Shown piece by piece: positions 8,497 to 16,056 of a stretch of DNA of 64,000 nucleotides. The notes below the pieces were generated by a model that was not told the DNA's origin, ran no database searches, and worked only from the letters and a program-made list of their open reading frames with translations. Origin of the DNA: Streptomyces harbinensis. Its GTDB lineage: Bacteria; Actinomycetota; Actinomycetes; Streptomycetales; Streptomycetaceae. Numbering within the stretch: position 1 is the stretch's first letter; each line of letters starts with the position of its first letter. The stretch covers positions 1 through 64,000 of the forward strand of contig NZ_FPAB01000009.1 of NCBI RefSeq assembly GCF_900116145.1, given 5' to 3'. The position numbers and the translations under genes are program-made.

Positions 8497-10656
8497 TCAG
8501 GCGGGGACGGTCTCCTCGCTGCGCTGCTCCGCGGCGAGCCGCCGGTTCAGCTTCTCGCCCTCGATGTCGAGGTCGGGCAGGGCCTTGTCCACGGGGCCGG
8601 GCAGCCACCAGGCGGCGCGGCCGAGGAGGGACATCACCGCGGGGACCAGGGCCATGCGGACGACGAAGGCGTCGATGACGACGCCGATGGCGAGGGCGAA
8701 CCCGATGGACTTGATGATCGGGTCGTCCATGAAGACGAAGCCGCCGAAGACGGAGGTCATGATGAGGGCGGCGGCGGTGACGACGCGGGCGTTGTGTCCC
8801 ATGCCGCTGACCGTGGCGGCCTGCGGGTCGGCGCCGTGGACGAAGTCCTCGCGCATGCGGGAGACGAGGAAGACCTCGTAGTCCATGGCCAGGCCGAAGA
8901 GGATGCCGATGAGCAGGATCGGCAGGAAGCTCACCAGCGGCCCGGGGACGTCGACGCCGACGAGTCCGGCGAGGTGGCCCTCCTGGAAGATGGCCACGGT
9001 GATGCCGAAGGTCGCGCCGACGGTGAGGAGGAAGCCCAGGGCCGCCTTCAGGGGGACGAGCACGGACCGGAAGACCAGCATCAGCAGCAGGATGGACAGC
9101 CCCACCACCAGGATCAGGTAGACCGGCATGGCGTCGGCGAGCTTCTCCGAGACGTCGATGCCCAGCGCCGTGACGCCGGTGAGTGCGATGTCCGCGCCCT
9201 GGATGCCGTCGACCTGGTCGCGGATCGCGTGGACGGCGTCCTCGGTGGCGGTGTCGGTGGGTCCTGCTTCGGGGATGACGGTCAGCAGGGCGGTGGTGCC
9301 CTCGGCGTTGAACTGCGGCGGGGTGACGGCGAGGATGCCGTCGGTCGCCATGATGACCCCGGCGGCTTCCTCGGCGGCGGCGCCGGTGGACTGGGGGTCC
9401 GCGCCGTTGACGACGGCGATCAGCCGGCCGTTGAAGCCCTCGCCGAACCCTTCGGCGGTCAGGTCGTACGCCTCGCGGGCGGGCGAGCCCGCGGCGGCGG
9501 TGCCGGCGTCGGGCAGCGCCAGGCGCATGTTCTGGGCGGGGAGAGTGAGGGCGAGGAGCCCGGCGGCGGCGAGGATCAGGATGGGCAGCCGCAGCTTGCC
9601 GGTGACCAGCCGCCCCCACGTGAAGCCGAACCCTTCGGTGGCCGGGGCCGTGCCGCCGGTGGCGCGCTGCTTGCGGGGCAGGATCTTCGGCCCGGCGAAG
9701 GAGAGGAAGGCCGGCAGCAGGGTGAGGGCGACCAGGACGGCGATGGCGACGGTGCCGGCGGCGGCCAGGCCCATGAGGGTGAGGAAGGGGATGCCGACGA
9801 CCGAGAGCCCGGCGAGGGCGATGACGACGGTGGCGCCGGCGAAGACGACGGCGGATCCGGCGGTGCCGGTGGCGCGGCCGGCGGCTTCCTCGGGGTCGAT
9901 GCCGTCCGCGAGGTACTGGCGGTAGCGGGAGGTGATGAACAGCGAGTAGTCGATGCCGACGGCCAGGCCCAGCATGAGGGCCAGGATCGGCGCGGTGGAG
10001 GTCAGGTCGATGACGCTGGTGAGGGAGTAGAGGCCGGCCATGCCGATGGCGACACCGATCAGCGCGTTCAGCAGGGTCATGCCGGCGGCGACGAGCGAGC
10101 CGAAGGTGATGACGAGGACGACCGCGGCGACCAGGACGCCGAGGGCCTCGGTGGAGCCGACCTCCACCTCGCCGCCCATGATCTCGCCGCCGTGCTCGAC
10201 CCGCAGGTCGTCGACGTCGGCGCCCACGGCCTCGTAGGCGGAGCGCTGGGCGTCGGTGATCTCGTCGGCGCCGCGGTCGAACTGGAGCTGGATCAGGGCG
10301 TAGCGGCCGTCCGGGGAGACGGCGCCGGCCTCGAAGGGGTCCATGACCGCGATGACGCCGTCGACGTCGGCGGCTTCCCGTACGACGGGGGCCAGGCCGG
10401 CCGGTTCGAGGGCGCTGCCCTCGGGGGCGGCGACGACGATGGTGCCGGTGGCGCCGCTGGCCTCGGGGAACTGACGGCCGAGGTCGTCAAGCGCCTGCTG
10501 CGACTCGGTGCCCGGCATGGAGAACTCGTCGCTCGTCGGACTCATCAGCGTGACGGCTCCGAGGCCCAGCAGGGCCAGGAGGACCAGCCAGGCCGCGGCT
10601 ATGCGGCCGCGGGCGCGGAAGGAGAACCGGCCGAGCCGGTACAGCAGGGTCGCCAT
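8497..10656 (-). CDS. MMPL/RND-family exporter
   Basis: The 719-residue protein has the duplicated RND layout: an N-terminal helix (about 17-40), a large extracytoplasmic domain (about 45-180), a block of five or so helices (about 185-320), a cytoplasmic loop with KILPRKQRA (about 325), a second helix and extracytoplasmic domain (about 355-500), and a second helix block to about 680. Typical MMPL segments are VGIDYSLFITSRYRQYLADG (about 233) and AMDYEVFLVSRMREDFVHGA (about 592). These pumps export lipids, pigments or drugs using the proton gradient. The gene lies 28 bases upstream-to-downstream of a TetR gene on the same strand, so it is most likely the second gene of a tetR-mmpL operon repressed by its own regulator. 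Confidence 0.9.
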   Translation of the reverse strand: MATLLYRLGRFSFRARGRIAAAWLVLLALLGLGAVTLMSPTSDEFSMPGTESQQALDDLGRQFPEASGATGTIVVAAPEGSALEPAGLAPVVREAADVDGVIAVMDPFEAGAVSPDGRYALIQLQFDRGADEITDAQRSAYEAVGADVDDLRVEHGGEIMGGEVEVGSTEALGVLVAAVVLVITFGSLVAAGMTLLNALIGVAIGMAGLYSLTSVIDLTSTAPILALMLGLAVGIDYSLFITSRYRQYLADGIDPEEAAGRATGTAGSAVVFAGATVVIALAGLSVVGIPFLTLMGLAAAGTVAIAVLVALTLLPAFLSFAGPKILPRKQRATGGTAPATEGFGFTWGRLVTGKLRLPILILAAAGLLALTLPAQNMRLALPDAGTAAAGSPAREAYDLTAEGFGEGFNGRLIAVVNGADPQSTGAAAEEAAGVIMATDGILAVTPPQFNAEGTTALLTVIPEAGPTDTATEDAVHAIRDQVDGIQGADIALTGVTALGIDVSEKLADAMPVYLILVVGLSILLLMLVFRSVLVPLKAALGFLLTVGATFGITVAIFQEGHLAGLVGVDVPGPLVSFLPILLIGILFGLAMDYEVFLVSRMREDFVHGADPQAATVSGMGHNARVVTAAALIMTSVFGGFVFMDDPIIKSIGFALAIGVVIDAFVVRMALVPAVMSLLGRAAWWLPGPVDKALPDLDIEGEKLNRRLAAEQRSEETVPA

Positions 10657-10684
10657 CGAGTGGCACCTTTCCGTGAGGGTTTCA

Positions 10685-11218
10685 TCAGGTGGGGGTGTGC
10701 TGGAGGAGGCGCCGCATGCCGAGGATCAGTTCGGTGCGCAGGACCTCGTCGGGTACGTCGTCGTTCCCGGCAGTGGTGATGAAGAGGGCGCCGATCGCCA
10801 TCCAGGCGGCCACCCGGGCGCGGGGGTCCGGGGAGCGGCCGGTGAGGGACTGGAGCAGGTCGGGGACGCCGAGGACCTCCTTATTGCTGGCCCGTTCGAT
10901 CTCCGCGAAGAGCAGCCGCATCTGCCGGCGGAAGCGCAGGGCGGTGTCGACGTAGCCGGTCACCGCCGCTTCGACCAGTTCCGGGCCCTCCAGTGCGTCG
11001 AGGCGGGCCAGCAGGGCGGTGATCTCCTCGGCTGTCGGGGTGAGCAGTTCGACGAGGAGGGCGTCCTTGTTGGCGAAGTGGTAGAGGAGGGATGCCTTGG
11101 AGCAGCCGGCGTCGGAGGCGATGTCCTGCAGGGAGGTGCCGCGGAAGCCGTTCGCCGCGAAGAGGCGCAGCGCCGATTCCAGGATGTGACCGCGCAGCGC
11201 GGTAGCGGGTCGGGCCAT
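10685..11218 (-). CDS. TetR-family repressor, probable regulator of the MMPL exporter
   Basis: I start at the ATG at 11218 (MARPATALRG), which has GGTGGAG just upstream; an ATG twelve bases earlier has no ribosome site. The 177-residue product has a TetR helix-turn-helix, TSLQDIASDAGCSKASLLYHFANKDALL (about 31-58), followed by a helical ligand domain. TetR proteins release DNA on binding a small hydrophobic ligand. A perfect 34-bp operator begins 15 bases upstream of the start and the MMPL exporter follows 28 bases downstream, which together indicate an autoregulated export operon. Confidence 0.9.
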   Translation of the reverse strand: MARPATALRGHILESALRLFAANGFRGTSLQDIASDAGCSKASLLYHFANKDALLVELLTPTAEEITALLARLDALEGPELVEAAVTGYVDTALRFRRQMRLLFAEIERASNKEVLGVPDLLQSLTGRSPDPRARVAAWMAIGALFITTAGNDDVPDEVLRTELILGMRRLLQHTPT

Positions 11219-11232
11219 GTGCTCCACCATAA

Positions 11233-11266
11233 CTGTCCGATCGGTCAGCTCTGACCGATCGGACAG
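11233..11266. promoter_or_regulatory. Perfect palindromic TetR operator
   Basis: Two 16-base arms, CTGTCCGATCGGTCAG and CTGACCGATCGGACAG, are exact reverse complements separated by CT. Each arm also contains the small palindrome CCGATCGG. The site lies immediately upstream of the tetR-mmpL operon and is the obvious binding site for that repressor. On the other side it is followed by AAAGGAG and a GTG at 11276, a strong translation start that no longer leads into a recognisable gene. Confidence 0.9.
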
Positions 11267-11396
11267 GAAAGGAGTGTGACGTCCGCCACGGAGGGGGCGG
11301 GAGGGGGCGGGAGGCGGCGGGTAGACGGGCAGGCGGAGGCGGCCGGCACGCGGGGCGCGTACCGGCGCGGACGAGCGGGGGTGGTGCGCCGCCCGG

Positions 11397-12002
11397 TCAG
11401 GTGCGGCGCGAGCCGCGCAGGAACTGGTCGACGGCGGTTTCCACGATGCCGTCCAGCAACTCCGGGGCCACCAAGGCGCCGTTCACCAGCGCGGCGATGC
11501 CCTGCATCGTGGCGAAGAGGACGACACCGGTCCGCTGCACGTCGCCGGGCTCCAGGACGCCCTCCTCCTGGCCCTGCCGGATCAGATCGTGCAGCAGCCC
11601 GAACGGGACGGCGGCGGCCTCGACGATCCGCTCGGCTCCCGCGCGGTGCTTGCCGGCGAACATCACCTTCAGCAGCGCGGCGTCCTCGGTCGCGAACCGC
11701 AGATACGCGACGGCCACGGCGTGCAGCCGGGGGCCGAAAGCCTCTCCGGCGGCGTCGCGGGCGGTGCGGAGTTCGGCGCCGAGCCGGGCGAAGCCGGATT
11801 CGGCGAGGGCGTCCAGCAGCGCCTGGCGGTCCGCGAAGTGCCGCCGGGGCGCGGCGTGGCTGACTCCGGCCTCGCGGGCCAGTTCGCGCAGGGACAGCTG
11901 CTCCGCGCCGTTCTCGCGCAGGCTGCGCTCGGCGGCCTCCAGCAGCGTCGCGCGCAGGTTTCTGTGGTGATAGGCGTCGTCACCGTCTCCTCCAGCGGTC
12001 AC
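11397..12002 (-). CDS. TetR-family regulator whose native start has probably been lost
   Basis: The conserved part begins AYHHRNLRATLLEAAERSLR, the usual N-terminus of this TetR subgroup, and continues with the helix-turn-helix LSLRELAREAGVSHAAPRRHFADRQALLDAL and a WHG-type C-terminal domain, ending in VDQFLRGSRRT. No start codon in this frame lies at the expected place just before AYHH. A GTG with GGAGGAG ahead of it is present but one base out of frame. The first in-frame start is the GTG at 12002, which lies inside sequence that, on the other strand, codes for a short-chain dehydrogenase. The natural 5' end was probably removed by the rearrangement that truncated that gene. Expression is uncertain. 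Confidence 0.65.
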   Translation of the reverse strand: MTAGGDGDDAYHHRNLRATLLEAAERSLRENGAEQLSLRELAREAGVSHAAPRRHFADRQALLDALAESGFARLGAELRTARDAAGEAFGPRLHAVAVAYLRFATEDAALLKVMFAGKHRAGAERIVEAAAVPFGLLHDLIRQGQEEGVLEPGDVQRTGVVLFATMQGIAALVNGALVAPELLDGIVETAVDQFLRGSRRT

Positions 12003-12488
12003 CGCCGGGGCAGGATCGACTTCGCCGACCTCAACTGGGAGCGCAAGCCCTACCGGGCCTTTCCGGCCTACGCCCAGTCGAAGCTGGCGAACCTCCTGTT
12101 CACCACCGAACTGCAGCGCCGCCTCACCGAGGCCGGCTCCGCGGTGCGTGCCACGGCCGCGCACCCAGGAATGGCCGCCACCGGCTTGCTGGACCACCTC
12201 GGCGCACCGGAGTCGATGCTCGGCAGGCTCCGCGCCGCCGCCACCCGCCGCCTCGCGCAGAGCGACGACGACGGCGCCCTTCCCACCCTGTACGCGGCGG
12301 TGGCCGACATCCCCGGCGACAGCTACGCGGGGCCGGACGGTCTGCTGGAGGGGCGCGGCGCGCCGAAGCGGGTCGGCCGCTCGAAGGCCGCCCGCGATGG
12401 TGCGGTCGCCCGCCGGCTGTGGACGGTTTCGGAGGAACTGACCGGCACCGCTTTCCCGTTAGCCACCATCACCGTCGCGGCCCGGTAG
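11972..12488 (+). pseudogene. Short-chain dehydrogenase/reductase, C-terminal remnant
   Basis: The plus strand from about 11972 reads VVTVSSSGHRRGRIDFADLN and then YAQSKLANLLFTTELQRRL, which are the catalytic Ser strand and the YxxxK active site of a retinol-dehydrogenase-like SDR. The frame continues to a stop at 12486-12488. Everything before the Ser strand, including the TGxxxGIG cofactor site, is missing; upstream of 11972 the sequence is the antisense of the TetR gene. The fragment is about 170 residues of a normal length near 300. It has no start signal of its own and is best read as a remnant. Confidence 0.8.
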
Positions 12489-12535
12489 GCACGGGCACCG
12501 GTGGGCCGCCGCTCATGGCCGGGCCGGGGAACGGT

Positions 12536-12817
12536 TCAGGGGAGGAGGGGGAGCCAGCGGACGTCGAGGATCCGGGCGATGCGGCGGCTGCGGGATTCCA
12601 GGACGTACTCGATGGCGCCGTACACCGTCTCGTCGTCCTCGACGGGCGCGCGCCGGATCTCCTGGGGCCACGGATAGCCGAGGGGCCGCCCGACGTGTTC
12701 GGCGCGCCACTCCAGTTCGGTGATCAGGGCGCGCAACGCCGTCCAGGCGGGGCCGCTTTCCTTGGCGAGCTGTCGTTCGAGTTCCGGGTCGGTGTAGATG
12801 TCCCAGCGTGCGGTCAC
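12536..12817 (-). CDS. Small protein of unknown function, second gene of a coupled pair
   Basis: I start at the GTG at 12817, which overlaps the stop of the upstream gene (GTGA). The 93-residue product, VTARWDIYTDPELERQLAKE, is acidic/basic mixed with a central helix (about 13-37) and a beta-rich end (VYGAIEYVLESRSRRIARILDVRW). I do not recognise a family with certainty. The compact size, the helix-then-strands layout and the coupling to another small gene recall type II toxin-antitoxin pairs with a RelE/ParE-like toxin, but no catalytic residues can be pointed out. The longer frame upstream of 12817 is Arg/Gly/Pro-rich and not protein-like. Confidence 0.55.
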   Translation of the reverse strand: MTARWDIYTDPELERQLAKESGPAWTALRALITELEWRAEHVGRPLGYPWPQEIRRAPVEDDETVYGAIEYVLESRSRRIARILDVRWLPLLP

Positions 12818-13047
12818 GCGGCGCTGATCTCGCGCCAGTCGCCGCCGCCCCGGTGGGCCTGGACGTACCGCTCGACCCGGCCGTCGCGCTGGGCGAGCAG
12901 CCCGTACGCCCACCACCGGCGGTAGATCCTCGGGAAGGTGGCCGGTGTGGCCGCGTCGAGATCGGCCCGGCAGGCGTCGCGATCGCCGGGGTCCTGCATG
13001 GCGATCACTTCGGCCACGGTCGGCTCCGGTCCGCCGGCTGCGTCCAT
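12814..13047 (-). CDS. Small protein of unknown function, first gene of a coupled pair
   Basis: The ATG at 13047 follows GGAGGGAGCACGGAG, an excellent ribosome site, and gives a 77-residue product MDAAGGPEPTVAEVIAMQDP. It is mainly helical, with a WWAYGLLAQRDGRVERYVQAH segment near its end. It overlaps the following 93-residue gene by four bases. A role as the partner of that protein (for example an antitoxin-type or regulatory subunit) is suggested only by gene order and size. No known domain is recognised. Confidence 0.55.
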   Translation of the reverse strand: MDAAGGPEPTVAEVIAMQDPGDRDACRADLDAATPATFPRIYRRWWAYGLLAQRDGRVERYVQAHRGGGDWREISAA

Positions 13048-13218
13048 CTCCGTGCTCCCTCCGCCCGGTAGGTGTCCCAGCCTAGCGACTACCCGCTGCG
13101 GGGGACCCCGAACGGGCGCGCTCTTCCGTGCGGTGGTGCCGTGCCCGGGTACCGGTGGGCGGGCGGCCGGTGTCCGGGGGTGGGGTCCGGGGTCGGGACA
13201 GCGGGGTAGGTTCCTGCC

Positions 13219-13698
13219 GTGGTCGACGACTGGCGCCGGGATCGGATCGGCAGCGCGCTGCGCGGTGAGAACCCCACGGTGCTGCGGCGCTTGAGCGCAG
13301 GGTTCGCCGTGATCGGCGATGTGCAGTTCCTGCCGGGGTACTCGGTACTTCTGGCGGACGATCCGCGGGCGGAGAGACTGTCGGACCTGCCCAGGAGGAG
13401 ACGGCTGGCCTTCCTCTCCGACATGGAACAGCTCGGGGAGGCGGTCGAAAGGGTGTCCCGCAGGAGGGATACGGCGTTCCGGCGGGTCAATCTGGAGATT
13501 CTGGGCAACACCGACGGGTTTCTGCACGCGCATGTGTGGCCACGGTTCGAGTGGGAGCCGGCCGAATTGGTCGGCGTGCCGGTCTGGCTCTATCCGCGGG
13601 ACAGCTGGGCCGACGAGAGGTACGCGCTCGGCCCGCGGCACGAGGAGCTGCGCCGGGCGATCGGGGGCGAGTTGGACCGTCTGCGCGGCGAGGGCTGA
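13219..13698 (+). CDS. HIT-family (histidine triad) hydrolase-like protein
   Basis: This 159-residue protein contains HAHVWPRF (about 102-109), the HxHxH-like signature of histidine triad proteins, preceded by RVNLEILGNTDGFL, which matches the conserved strand before the triad. The N-terminal VIGDVQFLPGYSVLLADDPRAERL is also typical of Fhit/HIT proteins. The third His of a classical HxHxHxx is replaced (HAHVWP), as in several diadenosine tetraphosphate hydrolase relatives. These enzymes hydrolyse nucleotidyl-phosphate bonds in the cytoplasm. The gene stands alone on the plus strand. Confidence 0.75.
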   Translation: MVDDWRRDRIGSALRGENPTVLRRLSAGFAVIGDVQFLPGYSVLLADDPRAERLSDLPRRRRLAFLSDMEQLGEAVERVSRRRDTAFRRVNLEILGNTDGFLHAHVWPRFEWEPAELVGVPVWLYPRDSWADERYALGPRHEELRRAIGGELDRLRGEG

Positions 13699-13990
13699 GC
13701 GGCCCGGGCCGGCCTCGTTGCTGTCGGCGCGGCCCGCGGCGAGGCGGTGGGCGTCGGCGCGATCCGCCGTCGCCTGCGCGTCGTATCAAGGGCGCAGGTG
13801 ACGGCCGTCCAGCGGTGGTAGCCGGCGGGGTCGGCGGCGATGTCGTCGGCGTGCGCGGCCAGGTGCTGGGCCGCGCGGAGGCCGCGACCCGCGCCACTGC
13901 CCCGTCCTCCCTGTGGTGTTGGGGCTGAGCCTACCGCCGGGGGCGGGGCGTGCGCGGGGCTCGCGGTGTCGCGGTCCGGCTGGGGCCCGG

Positions 13991-15214
13991 TCAGTGGCGG
14001 ACGGTGAGGCGGGAACGCAGGGCCGCCAGGGTGAGGGCGGCGAGCAGTGTGCCGGTCATCGGCACCAGGAAACCGGCGCCGGCCCAGTAGCGGTCCTCCA
14101 GTTGGCCGGCGGCGGTGACCGCGGTCGCCTGGCCGAGGGCGACCGCTCCGGTGAGCCAGGTGAAGGCCTCGGTGCGCGACCCGGCGGGGACCATGTCGCC
14201 GACCAGGGTGTAGCCGGTGATGAGCGCGGGGGCGATGCACACGCCGACCAGGAGTCCGAGACCGGCGAGGGCGAGGACGGAGTCGGACATCCACAGCAGG
14301 GAGGCCGCCAGCGCCAGCGCCGTGTAGCCGCCGAGCAGCCGGCGGTGCGGGGCCCCCTGCCAGGCGATCGCGCCGCACACGATGCCGGAGAGCATGTTGC
14401 CCCCGGCGAAGACGCCGTACAGGACGCCGTTGAGGCCGGGCCGGCCGATGGATTCGGTGAAGGCCGCGAGGGAGACCTGCATGCCGCCGAACACGGTCCC
14501 GATGCCGAAGAACGCGACGATCAGCACCTGGACGCCGGGCACCCGGATCGCGCTCTCGCGCCGCGCGCGGGTCCGTTCGGTGCGGATCACCGGTGGCTGG
14601 GAGCGGCGTTGTGCCGCGAACAGCAGTCCGCCGACCAGGGTCAGCGAGGCTTCCGCGACGAGGCCGGCGGCCGGGGTCACGGCGGTGCACAGGGCGGTGG
14701 CGAGCAGCGGGCCGACGACGAAGGTGAACTCGTCGGTGACGGACTCGAACGCCGCCGCCGTGGACATCAGCGGTGATTTCCTGAGCGTCGCGCTCCAGCG
14801 GGCGCGCACCATGGGGCCGATCTGCGGGACCGTGGCGCCGGTGGGCACGGCCACCGCGAACAGGGTCCACAGGGGCGCGTGGGCCAGGGCGAGCGCGGTG
14901 AGGGTCAGGCTGGACAGCGTGTGCAGCAGGGTGACGGGCACCAGCACCGCGCGCTGGCCGTGGCGGTCGGTGAGCCGGCCGGCGAGGGGCGCGCTCACCG
15001 CCATGGAGATGCCGGTGGTGGCGGCGACCGCCCCGGCGGCGCCGTAGGAGCCGGTGGTGTGCTGGACGAGCAGCACGATGGAGAGGGTGAGCATGCCGAA
15101 CGGCTGGCGTGCGGCGAAGCCCGGGAGCAGGAAGGTCCAGGCGCGGGGGGTGCGCAGGAGTTGTCCGTAACCGGGGCGGGGGGATGTCGACTTCTGTGCG
15201 ACCGTGGCTACCAC
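13991..15214 (-). CDS. Major facilitator superfamily transporter
   Basis: I choose the GTG at 15214 (GTGGTAGCCACGGTC), preceded by a GAAAGGCAAGGG ribosome site, giving 407 residues and twelve predicted helices. LAGRLTDRHGQRAVL (about 75-89) is the loop 2-3 signature of MFS drug exporters, and the helix run from about residue 20 starts with a YGQLLRTPRAWTFLLPGFAARQP segment. It is probably a proton-driven efflux permease for a small molecule; no substrate can be read. The upstream region is long and structured, which could mean regulated expression. Confidence 0.85.
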   Translation of the reverse strand: MVATVAQKSTSPRPGYGQLLRTPRAWTFLLPGFAARQPFGMLTLSIVLLVQHTTGSYGAAGAVAATTGISMAVSAPLAGRLTDRHGQRAVLVPVTLLHTLSSLTLTALALAHAPLWTLFAVAVPTGATVPQIGPMVRARWSATLRKSPLMSTAAAFESVTDEFTFVVGPLLATALCTAVTPAAGLVAEASLTLVGGLLFAAQRRSQPPVIRTERTRARRESAIRVPGVQVLIVAFFGIGTVFGGMQVSLAAFTESIGRPGLNGVLYGVFAGGNMLSGIVCGAIAWQGAPHRRLLGGYTALALAASLLWMSDSVLALAGLGLLVGVCIAPALITGYTLVGDMVPAGSRTEAFTWLTGAVALGQATAVTAAGQLEDRYWAGAGFLVPMTGTLLAALTLAALRSRLTVRH

Positions 15215-15556
15215 GGCCCTTGCCTTTCTACGGCCTGGTAGCGCGCTCGTGGCGGCGCCGAGAGCTGTCCTCTTGCGCTGGACTGCGGTAGATACCGGGG
15301 CTCGTCGAGGGGAGCACCCGGCCGCCATACGGTCGCGCCAGCTCTGCGTCAGGCAGAGTGGGTACTGATGGGTGATCGTCAGCTTACCCGACCGTCCCGG
15401 ACCGGTACGGGGCCGTCCGCCGGGCGGCTCACCCGGGGCCGGGGGCGAGGCGGCGGGGCCCGAAGCGGGCGTCGTCGGCGCTGCCGTCGTCGGGCGGCCG
15501 GTGGGGGCCGCGCCCGGGACGGATGGTGTGTCAGTGGCGGGAGCTAGGTTTCCCGC
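15215..15556. promoter_or_regulatory. Long leader of the MFS gene with small hairpins; no gene seen
   Basis: About 340 bases separate the MFS gene from the plus-strand SUKH-like gene. Read on the minus strand it contains the hairpin CTCTGC-CTGAC-GCAGAG (15342-15358) and, just before the ribosome site, a CTACCAGGCCGTAG hairpin. The frame of the MFS gene is open through much of it but is Arg/Ala-rich and lacks protein character. A regulated mRNA leader is possible but not shown. Confidence 0.35.
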
Positions 15557-16006
15557 ATGGACGATGCTGAGACGGCCGCGGCTCTGGCCCGGTGTACGCC
15601 CTGCCCGTACCCGGGCAGGTGGCAGGAGGCTCCCTTCGCGGAGCGCACGGTCGACGGGGTGCGGTACGCCGTGGTCGCGCTCGATCCGGGGTTGAGCGCG
15701 CTCGGTGTCCGCCGCACCGACGGCGCGGTGTGGGGGTTGCCGGAGGACGGGGCGCCGCATCTGGTGAACTCCTCGGTCGCGGCGTTCGTCGCCTGTTCCC
15801 GTGCCCATACGGAGGCTGCCGCCGAGGCCGCCGGGTACGACGGGGCCGGCGACGACGGGGACGAGGACGCGGCCGAGCGGGCCGCCGACGCGCTCACCGA
15901 GGGGTTGCTGGAGCGGTTCGCGGCGCTGGACGCGCCGGCCGTCGCCGACGAGAACGCCTTCTGGTGTGTGGCGGCCGAGGAGTTGGGCTACGGCATGAGC
16001 GTGTGA
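15557..16006 (+). CDS. SUKH-4-like immunity-type protein
   Basis: The 149-residue product MDDAETAAALARCTPCPYPG has the alpha/beta layout of SUKH-4 family proteins, in particular GAPHLVNSSVAAFVACSRAH (about 64-83), where SUKH-4 members carry a conserved LVNSS-type strand and helix, followed by a helix ending in EERF and the closing FWCVAAEELGYGM. SUKH proteins act as immunity proteins against nuclease toxins or as more general stress proteins. No toxin gene is adjacent, so it may be an orphan immunity gene. The assignment rests on pattern recognition only. Confidence 0.5.
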   Translation: MDDAETAAALARCTPCPYPGRWQEAPFAERTVDGVRYAVVALDPGLSALGVRRTDGAVWGLPEDGAPHLVNSSVAAFVACSRAHTEAAAEAAGYDGAGDDGDEDAAERAADALTEGLLERFAALDAPAVADENAFWCVAAEELGYGMSV

Positions 16007-16056
16007 GCGCGCCGTGCCGCCGGACGGACGGGAGGCTCGCGGGGAGGGGGAGAGAG

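Noticed and set aside
11276-11863. A 195-codon plus-strand frame starting at a strong ribosome site
   Set aside because: The start signal is real-looking, but the product is Arg/Pro/Gly-rich and antisense to the second TetR gene. I treat the start as a relic, not a gene.
13700-13920. Minus-strand coding-like segment reading GLRAAQHLAAHADDIAADPA and GYHRWTAVTCAL
   Set aside because: It looks like a fragment of a helical protein, but there is no start, no stop in place and no family I can name, so it is too weak to list.
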